Shown piece by piece: positions 1-7,855 of a stretch of 34,479 bases of DNA. The position numbers and the translations under genes are program-made. The notes beneath the pieces are model-generated. The model made no database searches. It saw only the letters and a program-made list of their open reading frames with translations, and was not told the DNA's origin. The stretch is from assembly GCA_900313115.1 (NCBI GenBank), contig OMPX01000224.1, positions 1 through 34,479 on the forward strand. The letters run 5' to 3'. The stretch's first letter is position 1, and each line of letters begins with the position of its first letter. This stretch comes from an uncultured bacterium. Lineage in GTDB: Bacteria > Cyanobacteriota > Vampirovibrionia > Gastranaerophilales > Gastranaerophilaceae.

Positions 1-10
1 GTATAGAGAA

Positions 11-3000
11 ATGGTAAAGGGGCAATATAATATAATGGCAGAAGTATTAGAAAATAAAAGAACAGCGCAACAAGACTGTATAGAACAACATGATGAAAAC
101 TGGCTTGTTATAGCAGGTCCAGGTACAGGAAAAACTTATACAATTACAAAACGTATTCAAAAAATGCTTGATGATGGGATAAAGCCTGAATCCATTTTAT
201 GTCTGACATTTTCTGAGACTGCCTCAAAAGAGATGAAGAATCGTGTTGGAAACGGACAGAATATTGATATCTTTACCTTCCATAGTTTTTGTAAAAGAAT
301 TATGGATGAATACAGAGAAGAATTTGATACGGAACAGCCAAAAATCATCTCCGATTCCTACAAAAGAACCCTGATTTCAGAGTGTATTTCAGAACGAGAA
401 CCTGTTAAATACAACAACGAAAAAGGAAACCCTTACCGTTTTGTAGAGGATATCTTGAACGGGATAGAGGAAATTAAAAAGAGCAGACTGAAAGATAAAG
501 AAACTCTTGATAAATATATAGATTATAACCCTATGTGGCGTCCAAGATTAGAAGATTTAAAAATAAAAGCAAAAGAAGAAAAAGAAACTAAAGAACAAAA
601 GAGAAAAGAAAAAATTGCAAAAAATGAAAATAAGATAGAGGCACTGCTTGCTAAATCTAATCCGACTCAAAAAGATATAGATGAGATTGAAAGAATAAAA
701 AAAATCATAATCCACGACAAAAATGCCCCAATAAACCTTGAATATACAAAGGCGCTTCAGACACACCAATTAAAGATAGAAAGAATGGACGAACTATGGG
801 ATTTCTATGAAATGTATAAATCCAAAATGGAGGAACTCCACTATATCGACTTTAACGATATGATAAACAAAGTGCTTGAACGCTTTGAAGATAATACAAG
901 CAGCCTTTTAGAAACAGTTGCAAGCAAGTATAAATATATTATTGTTGATGAATACCAAGACACAAACACCGCTCAAAACGATATTGTGTTTAACTTGGCT
1001 AAATATTGTCCTAACGTGTTTGTTGTGGGTGACGATGATCAGATTATTTACACTTTCCAAGGTGCTCATTTAGACACATTAGAAAAGTTTAATAAAACCT
1101 TAAGCCCACATATAAGATGTTTTGATAAAAACTTTCGTTCTACTCAGCCGATACTTGATGTTTCTATGAAACTGGCTGAACTTCAAGACACAAGTTTTAA
1201 CGAGTTCATGAGTACAAAAAAGGATAACGAACTTGCAGATTATTATGAAAAACACGTTTATGAACCGTCTAATCTAAGATTCAATATGACAGATGATGAG
1301 GGGAATAAAATAACAAAAGAACTCATCTCCTCAAAAGCGGAACTTCAACCGTTATCAAAACCTGTTGAACTGTACGGGTTCAAAAAAGCAGACGAAGAAC
1401 GGGATTATATTGTCAAGAAGATTATCTCAATAAAGAAGGAAATAGATGAATACAACGAAAAAGAAAGAGAATTGGCAAAAAAAGAAAACAGAAAACCTAA
1501 TCTCAAAAAGTTATCAGAAATTGCAATCCTCACAAGAAAAAATAAAGAACTCAAAGACTATGCTGATTACTTAAAAGTAAACAAAGTTCCTGTTGAAATA
1601 ACAGGGGGTAAAAACATTTTTGAGATTACTCCTGTTAATCTTTTAATCAGTTATATGCAGGCACTAACGAACCCTGAACGATATAAGGATAAATTGTTAT
1701 CCTTTATGCTTGCTCAACCTTTCCATATCAATCCGAAAGATTACGAAGGGATTTGGAAAGTAAGAACGCATTATTCAACCCTTGTTGATTGTATTGAAGG
1801 GTATCTTAAAAATTCAGAACAGGAAGTTGAAAAAGAAGAAGAACTGAGGGAATTTGTTAAAACCTATAGAGAACTTCGCAGATTTATTTATAGTGAAGAT
1901 TATAAAATGTCTATCTTTGAGATAGGGGACAGAACAGGTATCTTTAACTATTATCTGAATGAAGAAGTAAATAAGTTAGAAAATATAAAAGGTATTAAAA
2001 AACTCATAGATACGACAGATGTGTATTTTGAGGTAAACAAAAACGACGGGAACAGTTTTACTCTCTTTGTTGAATACTTATCAAACCTTATGGATAGTGA
2101 GTCAGAAATCAGACTTGATAAAGAAGATGAACCATTGAATGCTGTTCAACTATCTACTTATCACTCATCAAAAGGGAGAGAGTTTGATTATGTATTTATG
2201 CCGTATCTGACATCAGATAAACTTGATACACTTAAGCTTGATAAAGACATTATCCCGACAAAACCAAAAGTCGGAGAAATGTACGAAGATGTGCTGAAAC
2301 AACAACATCAGGCATTTTTCTTAGATAGAATTAAATTGCTCTATGTTGGTATGACAAGGGCAAGACATACTCTTGTACTTTCTTATACAGGGGAACCTAA
2401 AGACAATGATAAATACAACGGACTTAGTTGGTTTATTAAGCAGATAGTCGAAAATCATAAAAATAAAAATGATGAAATCGTCTTAATTGAGTCAGAACCT
2501 GAAGAATTTGAGATAGATTTTTACAGACCAAAAATAGATTACAAATATGATGAAGAATTTAAGGATTTCATAGAAATAAATATTCCGAGCAAGTTCTCAA
2601 TAACTTCGCTAAATACATACAGAAACTGCCCTAAGCAGTATTTCTTTGACAAAATTTTAAATCTGAAAGTCCGTTCAGGGAACAAGGACGATATGTCGTA
2701 CGGCTCTGCTCTCCACTCTGCGTTTGAAAAAGCGATTCAGAACGTTATGACAAAAGATGAAAACGGGAAACGCTCTTATCTGACAAATGAAGATGCACTG
2801 AAAATATTTGAAAATAGTCTGAAAACAATGGAAATAACTAATCCGCAAGGTGCAAAAGCATCTGCAGGAATAAATGTGTTCAGCAAAGACGGGTTCTATG
2901 AAAAATTCAAAGCATTAGTTAATCCTAATGACATAGAAAAAGATGCCGTGTTTGAGAAAAACCCTGTTCTTGATAATAAACCGAGCGGGAAATATAAAAT

Positions 3001-3472
3001 TTATGCAGAAGTTCCGCTAAATGTGGGGGTAAAAATAAATGATAAAGAAGTTTTTCTGATAGGGTTTGTGGACAGATTAGACAAAAAACCTGATGGAACA
3101 TACACAGTTTATGATTACAAAACAAAAGAAAATTGTCAGGATATTGCCCCAAGTGAAGATTATTTCTATCAAATGGTGTTCTATAAATATGTTCTTGAAA
3201 AACAGTACCCTGGGGTAGAAGTAAGCGATGCCTGCTTTATCTTACCGATAGAAAAGAATGGTAATAACTTTATTAAAGTTCACTACAAAATGATGGAGAA
3301 AAAACGGAACTATGGTGGGGTTGAATACACATGCTCTAACTACGAATATTCTGTTGATGAGATAAATAAAGCGATGGAAAACATTTTAGACGGTCAATTT
3401 GACGAACCTGAAAAACCTGACTGCCAATACTGTGGGTATAAATATATCTGCAAAGACAGAAAGACAATGTAA
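11..3472 (+). CDS. UvrD/PcrA-type helicase fused to a C-terminal Cas4/AddB-like Fe-S nuclease
   Basis: Predicted ATP-dependent DNA helicase-nuclease of the RecB/AddA/AddB type, probably processing DNA ends. Visible: Walker A GPGTGKT at residues 36-42, Walker B DEYQD at 313-317, a second RecA-like domain with a long charged insertion, and GMTRAR-type motif VI (here VGMTRARHT). The C-terminal nuclease has GFVDRLD (1018-1024) and D1035-x-K1037. Four cysteines (C873 in NCPKQYFF, then C1138, C1141 and C1147) match the Fe-S cluster of Cas4/AddB nucleases. The start is uncertain: the ATG at 11 has no clear ribosome-binding site, the ATG at 35 is preceded by AAAGGGG, and no in-frame stop lies between base 1 and 11, so the gene could begin outside the window. 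Its last 20 bases are repeated after the next gene. The family assignment is firm; a role in defence rather than repair is inferred from the neighbours. Confidence 0.92.
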   Translation: MVKGQYNIMAEVLENKRTAQQDCIEQHDENWLVIAGPGTGKTYTITKRIQKMLDDGIKPESILCLTFSETASKEMKNRVGNGQNIDIFTFHSFCKRIMDEYREEFDTEQPKIISDSYKRTLISECISEREPVKYNNEKGNPYRFVEDILNGIEEIKKSRLKDKETLDKYIDYNPMWRPRLEDLKIKAKEEKETKEQKRKEKIAKNENKIEALLAKSNPTQKDIDEIERIKKIIIHDKNAPINLEYTKALQTHQLKIERMDELWDFYEMYKSKMEELHYIDFNDMINKVLERFEDNTSSLLETVASKYKYIIVDEYQDTNTAQNDIVFNLAKYCPNVFVVGDDDQIIYTFQGAHLDTLEKFNKTLSPHIRCFDKNFRSTQPILDVSMKLAELQDTSFNEFMSTKKDNELADYYEKHVYEPSNLRFNMTDDEGNKITKELISSKAELQPLSKPVELYGFKKADEERDYIVKKIISIKKEIDEYNEKERELAKKENRKPNLKKLSEIAILTRKNKELKDYADYLKVNKVPVEITGGKNIFEITPVNLLISYMQALTNPERYKDKLLSFMLAQPFHINPKDYEGIWKVRTHYSTLVDCIEGYLKNSEQEVEKEEELREFVKTYRELRRFIYSEDYKMSIFEIGDRTGIFNYYLNEEVNKLENIKGIKKLIDTTDVYFEVNKNDGNSFTLFVEYLSNLMDSESEIRLDKEDEPLNAVQLSTYHSSKGREFDYVFMPYLTSDKLDTLKLDKDIIPTKPKVGEMYEDVLKQQHQAFFLDRIKLLYVGMTRARHTLVLSYTGEPKDNDKYNGLSWFIKQIVENHKNKNDEIVLIESEPEEFEIDFYRPKIDYKYDEEFKDFIEINIPSKFSITSLNTYRNCPKQYFFDKILNLKVRSGNKDDMSYGSALHSAFEKAIQNVMTKDENGKRSYLTNEDALKIFENSLKTMEITNPQGAKASAGINVFSKDGFYEKFKALVNPNDIEKDAVFEKNPVLDNKPSGKYKIYAEVPLNVGVKINDKEVFLIGFVDRLDKKPDGTYTVYDYKTKENCQDIAPSEDYFYQMVFYKYVLEKQYPGVEVSDACFILPIEKNGNNFIKVHYKMMEKKRNYGGVEYTCSNYEYSVDEINKAMENILDGQFDEPEKPDCQYCGYKYICKDRKTM
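3452..3471 (+). repeat. 20-bp direct repeat, copy 1 (3' end of the helicase gene)
   Basis: AAAGACAGAAAGACAATGTA, encoding the KDRKTM end of the helicase. An identical copy lies at 4398-4417, so the intervening nuclease gene is bracketed by direct repeats. Confidence 0.95.
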
Positions 3473-3484
3473 GGATAATGACAA

Positions 3485-4393
3485 ATGGATAAAAAAGAAT
3501 ACATAGTAAATCAATTAAGAAGAACATTTAACAAAAAATATGAAAATTACTGTATAACAAGAATTTATCATTTACTAAACAGAAATGATGTTCAAATTAT
3601 TACACAACAAATGTTCAAACGAGAGAAAGATAAAGAGATTGCATTAGCAGATTTATATTTCCCTCAAATAAATTTATCCATTGAAATAGATGAACCACAT
3701 CATTTTTCACAAAAAGATGCTGATAGACAGAGAGAACAAGAAATAAAAGAAAAGAAAGCACTTATTGACCAAAAACTTATTGCTCTTGGAGAAGTTATAT
3801 ATCATGACCTCGAAATAGAAAGAATTGATGTATCTAAAAGTATAGAAGAAATTAATTCACGAATTGATGAAATCATTTCAATCATTAATAAAAAGATATC
3901 TGAACTGGGAGATGAGTTTATACCTTGGGAAAATTGTGATAAAACACCAGAAGATTATATAAAATTGGGGGAAATAAGTTGTAGAGATAATGTAGGTTTA
4001 CATACTATTCAAGAAGTATCTGAATTATTTAATAAAGGTTACAGAGGAACTCAAAAATGTTTCTTTTCAACTAACGATGATAAGTTTTACATTTGGTGTC
4101 CTAAACTAAAATTAGAGGATACTGATTTTATCGATAATCATTATCAGAATGAAATTAGTCTTGATGGCAAGTTTATATATGAAACTGAAAAAGATAATGA
4201 TGAATTTTATACTTATGAAAGACCAAGAGAACGAATAGTTTTTCCTAAATATAAAGATGAAACAGGATGTTGGAGATACAAATTTAAAGGTATTTACCGA
4301 TTTAATAAAGAATTATCTGATAAAACCAAAAAAGCCGTTTGGGAAAAAGTTGGGGAAACTATCGATTTGAAACAATATTTCCCGAGTAAATAA
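3485..4393 (+). CDS. Putative Vsr/DUF559-like PD-(D/E)XK endonuclease
   Basis: A 302-aa protein whose N-terminal half carries a nuclease-like core: D56 (ALADLYFP), then IEIDEPHHF with E67, D69, H72 and H73, followed by a D-x-x-R-x-R-E helix (residues 78-84). This resembles the E-x-D-x-x-x-H core of Vsr-like and DUF559 nucleases. The C-terminal part ends in a WRYKFKGIYRF segment that resembles the base-recognition domains of modification-dependent enzymes; I hold that only weakly. The gene starts 12 bases after the helicase stop and has no promoter of its own that I can see, so it is probably co-transcribed with the helicase. It lies exactly between two copies of a 20-bp repeat, which suggests it entered as a cassette behind the helicase. 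The exact substrate is unknown. Confidence 0.7.
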   Translation: MDKKEYIVNQLRRTFNKKYENYCITRIYHLLNRNDVQIITQQMFKREKDKEIALADLYFPQINLSIEIDEPHHFSQKDADRQREQEIKEKKALIDQKLIALGEVIYHDLEIERIDVSKSIEEINSRIDEIISIINKKISELGDEFIPWENCDKTPEDYIKLGEISCRDNVGLHTIQEVSELFNKGYRGTQKCFFSTNDDKFYIWCPKLKLEDTDFIDNHYQNEISLDGKFIYETEKDNDEFYTYERPRERIVFPKYKDETGCWRYKFKGIYRFNKELSDKTKKAVWEKVGETIDLKQYFPSK

Positions 4394-4397
4394 TCAT

Positions 4398-4417
4398 AAA
4401 GACAGAAAGACAATGTA
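4398..4417 (+). repeat. 20-bp direct repeat, copy 2 (duplicated helicase 3' end)
   Basis: Identical to 3452-3471 but non-coding here, starting five bases after the nuclease stop codon. The bases beyond the repeat differ on both sides, so it is a bounded duplication or recombination scar. It lies in the convergent gap between the nuclease gene and the WG-repeat gene. Confidence 0.95.
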
Positions 4418-4450
4418 GAAATCTTTGCATGTTTTATTGATTCTGTATAA

Positions 4451-5194
4451 CTATAATATTTTCATACCATCTTCATCAAATATGGCAAATTTGTTTTGAA
4501 ATAACACTCTGAAGATATGTTTTCCGTTGACTTGTTCGATATCAATATTATCAAACATAAAATCGAGAATTACATTTCCGTTAAAATCAATAACACCCCA
4601 TTTGCCGTCTTTTAATGCATTCATAAATTTGTCAGAAGATATTGCACCTAAAAATTCATATTCAAACGGGATTATAGTTTTAAAATTACTGTCAATCACA
4701 CCGTTTATGTTGTTTCTTGTCACAATTGCATATTGTGAACATAGGCATATCTCATCAAAGTTTAACTCTGCGTGGATATTTTTATTTTTATCCATAATAA
4801 AATATGTCAAATGGGTTTCGCCTGATATTTCTTTCTCTAATGTGATTATAAAATTTTCGCCCCATTCCTGTACAGGATTGGAATATTTGAAATCGACTAC
4901 AACGTTTCCGTTTTTATCTAATAATCCCCACTTACCGTTTAGTCGCATTCTGCAATATTTTTTATTATCATTCCACCAAAATATCCAACCTCTGTCATAA
5001 CCTATGTCATAAGGAAATTCGTCAGATAAATCGTCATATATAAAATCTGTTATTTGGTTGCCTTTGTAATCAATAATCCCCGATTTACCGTTTAAAATAG
5101 CAACAGTGTATTCCCTTCCGTCAAATTGAAGTATTCTGTCGAATTTGAAGTTTAAATCATTTAATTTAATAACATCATTCTGTAATTTTGCCAT
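4451..5194 (-). CDS. WG-repeat protein (short)
   Basis: A 247-aa protein with at least four units of the WG repeat type: a G-K-W/S-G-hydrophobic-D stretch, then xxGNxxxDF and an aromatic-D end (for example GKWGLLDKNGNVVVDF and GKWGVIDFNGNVILDF). No signal peptide or membrane segment is visible. WG repeats probably form a beta-rich binding scaffold; no catalytic role is known for them. The ATG at 5194 is preceded by AAAAAGGATAAAATT, a reasonable ribosome-binding site, and by shared-promoter site A. Convergent with the nuclease gene and divergent from the glycosylase gene, with which it shares a two-promoter intergenic region. Related proteins lie at 16224-17471 and at the C-terminus of the 19149-21296 product. 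Confidence 0.85.
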   Translation of the reverse strand: MAKLQNDVIKLNDLNFKFDRILQFDGREYTVAILNGKSGIIDYKGNQITDFIYDDLSDEFPYDIGYDRGWIFWWNDNKKYCRMRLNGKWGLLDKNGNVVVDFKYSNPVQEWGENFIITLEKEISGETHLTYFIMDKNKNIHAELNFDEICLCSQYAIVTRNNINGVIDSNFKTIIPFEYEFLGAISSDKFMNALKDGKWGVIDFNGNVILDFMFDNIDIEQVNGKHIFRVLFQNKFAIFDEDGMKIL

Positions 5195-5215
5195 AATTTT
5201 ATCCTTTTTGTTTTT

Positions 5216-5247
5216 ATTATAAAAAACTAATATGTCATATATGGTCG
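5216..5247 (-). promoter_or_regulatory. Shared-family promoter, site A (WG-repeat gene)
   Basis: On the minus strand: CGACCA, 20 bases containing TGACA at the fixed position, then TATAAT. The expected transcript start is near 5209, leaving a 15-base leader with the ribosome-binding site. Divergent from site B, 44 bases away. Confidence 0.85.
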
Positions 5248-5291
5248 TCTATTTTTTTTATAAAAATAATGATATAATAGATGAACCACAC

Positions 5292-5323
5292 CGACCAAAT
5301 CTGACGGGGGTAAATAGTATGAT
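5292..5323 (+). promoter_or_regulatory. Shared-family promoter, site B (glycosylase gene)
   Basis: CGACCA, AATCTGACGGGGGTAAATAG, TATGAT. The element takes the place of a normal -35 box; no TTGACA lies at 17-base spacing. The transcript would start near 5330, leaving AAGGAG almost at the 5' end. Confidence 0.85.
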
Positions 5324-5342
5324 TGGATAAAAGGAGAGAATT

Positions 5343-5939
5343 ATGGAAAATAAATTAGTACATTGTAAAGGTTTTGACCCTGAACTCAACATAAATTCAA
5401 AAGTTCTTATACTTGGAACACTACCTCCAATAGAAAGAGATTGGTACTATAAGAACGATTGGATGTTTTGGCGGATAATAAGAAAATCAGTTAATACTGA
5501 TTATAATCTTACACAAAGTTCTCCAATTGATCTAAAAAAACAAATTTTATTAGAAAATAAAATTGCATTATGGGATATTATCAATTCTGCTGATAGAGTA
5601 AATGGTTCAAGAAAAGACAAGGATATTAAAAATAGAATACCTAATGATATAAAACAAGAATTAGAAAAAAGAAAATCTAATATATCTGCAATAATAATTA
5701 ATGGATACAATAAAAAAGATAAAAACTCTGCATTCAAATGGTTTAAGGAATTTAATAATGATGTTAGTGATAAACCAATTATTGATAAGGAAATATCAGA
5801 AGAATCATTTTATTTTGAATGGAACAATATAAAAGTATATCCATTACGTGCAACAAGTGCAATTAATCAACTTAAGAATTCAACCCCTATAGACTATGAA
5901 GATTTATGGATTAAAACAATAAAGAAATATATAAAATAA
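5343..5939 (+). CDS. Uracil-DNA glycosylase superfamily protein (HDG/family 6-like)
   Basis: A 198-aa predicted DNA base-excision enzyme. Motif 1 is VLILGTLPP (21-29), followed by YYKNDWMFWRII (35-46), which aligns with the YYG-x-P-x-N-x-FW stretch of hypoxanthine/uracil glycosylases. LWDII is at 76-80, IIINGYNKK at 117-125, and YPLRATSAIN aligns with the LPSTSPAN motif near the C-terminus. The usual asparagine of the YYGxPRN stretch is replaced, so the substrate may differ from uracil or hypoxanthine. The ATG follows AAGGAGAGAATT. First gene of a plus-strand run under site B. Glycosylases of this superfamily are known to defend against phages with modified bases, which fits the setting; that role is inference. 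Confidence 0.78.
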   Translation: MENKLVHCKGFDPELNINSKVLILGTLPPIERDWYYKNDWMFWRIIRKSVNTDYNLTQSSPIDLKKQILLENKIALWDIINSADRVNGSRKDKDIKNRIPNDIKQELEKRKSNISAIIINGYNKKDKNSAFKWFKEFNNDVSDKPIIDKEISEESFYFEWNNIKVYPLRATSAINQLKNSTPIDYEDLWIKTIKKYIK

Positions 5940-5955
5940 TAAAAGAAGGATATCA

Positions 5956-6186
5956 ATGAAAATTTTTGAAAAAATTAACTCAAACAGTGACCAATGTTGG
6001 GAGCCGACAGAGGAAGAATTAAAAAACATGGATTGGGGAAAGTATGTTGCAAGATGCAATAATACTGACCCAATGTCACAACGTCCAATGTCAAAGTTTG
6101 AGTGGCGAGTAAAATGTTTTATCCACAGACTTAAAGTGAAATTTGACGCTATCATATCTTTTTTTCACCCTTATGATGAAATATAA
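5956..6186 (+). CDS. Small hypothetical protein, 76 aa
   Basis: Starts 16 bases after the glycosylase stop with AGAAGGATATCA before the ATG, so it is probably in the same transcript. The product has an acidic, tryptophan-containing N-terminal half and a more basic C-terminal half (FEWRVKCFIHRLKVKF) that could be an amphipathic helix. I do not recognise the family. A partner or accessory of the glycosylase is possible from position alone. Confidence 0.6.
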   Translation: MKIFEKINSNSDQCWEPTEEELKNMDWGKYVARCNNTDPMSQRPMSKFEWRVKCFIHRLKVKFDAIISFFHPYDEI

Positions 6187-6207
6187 ATAATTTCAATAAT
6201 TTATATA

Positions 6208-6239
6208 CGACCTGATATGTCATAGTAACTTTATATAAT
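6208..6239 (+). promoter_or_regulatory. Shared-family promoter, site C (PIF1-like helicase gene)
   Basis: CGACCT, GATATGTCATAGTAACTTTA, TATAAT. One of two sites with TGTC in place of TGAC. It starts 22 bases after the stop of the 76-aa gene. Confidence 0.85.
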
Positions 6240-6267
6240 ATAGAAAGTTACGGAGAGATTAAGGGTT

Positions 6268-7770
6268 GTGAAACAGGCAGAAATAGAAAAGAATATTATA
6301 TCCTGCGTAAAAGATATTGGGAAGGTTAAAAAACTAAAACTTGCCAATATCTTATGCGGTAATGAAGATTGTATGGGAACAAAGTTTTGTGGCATTTATA
6401 AAAAAATGCCGTTATCCGATGTTTTGTACTACATTGATGAACTTGTCAGGAAATCTTTTTTGAACTCACAAGGTCTGTTTGAAATTCTCAGCGTAAATAT
6501 TCTGAAATGTGAAAAACCTGATGAATCACTACCTATAAAAACAGACGATATTACTGATAAGAATTTGTTAAAAATAATCCGTCTTATAAAAAAGGGCAAA
6601 AATATATTTATAACAGGTCATGCAGGCACAGGCAAAAGTTATATTTTAGACAAACTAAAAACAATTGTCCCAAAACTGACCGTAACAAGTACAACAGGTA
6701 TTGCAGCAGTAAATATGAACGGTCAGACCATACACTCTTGGGCAGGGGTAGGGATTTGCAATAAACCAGTATCAAGTGTTGTTGAAAAGATTTTGGATAA
6801 CCATACTCAGTATACCCAAATCAAAAACTGTGAAATTCTTGCACTTGATGAGGTTTCTATGCTGAATTTTCAGACCTTTGAATATATAAACGAAGTTTTG
6901 AAACAAGTCAGAGAAAATGATGAGCCGTTCGGTGGGATTCAACTGATATTTATCGGTGATTTCTTTCAATTGCCACCTGTCGAAAAAAGAATGGAACAGG
7001 AAAAGAAATACTGTTTTGAATCTGATTTGTGGAAAGAATTAGACTTTCACTCTGTAATACTCAACCAAAATTACAGGCAAAACGAAAAAGATTTAATAAA
7101 AGCACTATCACATATAAGAACAAATAATCTGACCCAAAAAGATATAGAACTTCTGAAAACAAGAGAAGTAAAAGATAGTAAATACTTATCCGATATGCTC
7201 CATATTTTTTCTACAAATGAAGAAGTCAGACAGTATAATCAGCAACGGTTTAATTTGTTAGACTCGGTTCGATATGATTTTGAATCAATAGATACCCTGT
7301 ACCAAAATACAAATATTTTGAATTATTGCAAAGTAGAGGAAAAGATTTCCCTAAAAGTCGGCTCAAGAGTTATGCTGCTAGTTAATCTTAATTTTGAAAC
7401 AGGACTTATCAACGGTTCTTGTGGCACCGTAATTGAGATTAATAATGATGATATTTTGATACGGTTTGATAACGGAATAAATGAACATATCCAAAGATAC
7501 GAGTTTGAGTTCTATAAGAATGATAAACTCATTGCAACCAGAAAACAATTTCCGTTGAGTCTTGCGTATGCTATTACTACTCACAAATCGCAAGGGATGA
7601 CACTGGACAGACTCTTTGTTGATTTTTCACGATTTTTTGAGAACGGGCAAACCTATGTTGCTCTCAGCAGAGTAAAAACATTAGAAGGGTTGCATATATC
7701 AAACTTTAATCCGCAGAAAATAAAGGTTGATAAAAAGATTGTAGATTTCTATAAGAGTCTAAAAGCATAA
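6268..7770 (+). CDS. PIF1/RecD-like superfamily 1 helicase with N-terminal RQC-like domain
   Basis: A 500-aa predicted 5'-3' DNA helicase. Walker A GHAGTGKS (117-124), Walker B LDEVSM (D194, E195), GDFFQLPPV at 230-238 (the PIF1 motif III signature), YAITTHKSQGMTLD from 434 and YVALSRVKTLEGL from 463 are all intact. The first 70 residues include CGNEDCMGTKFCGIYK and resemble the winged-helix RQC region of RecQ helicases; this is common in small bacterial PIF1 proteins but is only a resemblance here. The start is a GTG with GGAGAGA nine bases upstream. It has its own shared-family promoter (C). Its role in the island could be unwinding DNA for the nucleases or glycosylase nearby. Confidence 0.9.
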   Translation: MKQAEIEKNIISCVKDIGKVKKLKLANILCGNEDCMGTKFCGIYKKMPLSDVLYYIDELVRKSFLNSQGLFEILSVNILKCEKPDESLPIKTDDITDKNLLKIIRLIKKGKNIFITGHAGTGKSYILDKLKTIVPKLTVTSTTGIAAVNMNGQTIHSWAGVGICNKPVSSVVEKILDNHTQYTQIKNCEILALDEVSMLNFQTFEYINEVLKQVRENDEPFGGIQLIFIGDFFQLPPVEKRMEQEKKYCFESDLWKELDFHSVILNQNYRQNEKDLIKALSHIRTNNLTQKDIELLKTREVKDSKYLSDMLHIFSTNEEVRQYNQQRFNLLDSVRYDFESIDTLYQNTNILNYCKVEEKISLKVGSRVMLLVNLNFETGLINGSCGTVIEINNDDILIRFDNGINEHIQRYEFEFYKNDKLIATRKQFPLSLAYAITTHKSQGMTLDRLFVDFSRFFENGQTYVALSRVKTLEGLHISNFNPQKIKVDKKIVDFYKSLKA

Positions 7771-7817
7771 ATTAAATAATATTGATAATAACCAAAAAAT
7801 TTGATAAAATTTTTATA

Positions 7818-7849
7818 CGACCTTATCTGTCGGATAAAAATTGTATAAT
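7818..7849 (+). promoter_or_regulatory. Shared-family promoter, site D (WYL regulator gene)
   Basis: CGACCT, TATCTGTCGGATAAAAATTG, TATAAT. The -10 box ends six bases before the ATG at 7856, so the mRNA would begin at or next to the start codon. A site of this family in front of the regulator implies autoregulation. Confidence 0.87.
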
Positions 7850-7855
7850 AGGAGT

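Noticed and set aside
4527-5000. 157-codon frame antisense to the WG-repeat gene
   Set aside because: The opposite strand has clear WG repeats, a ribosome-binding site and a promoter; the antisense frame has none.
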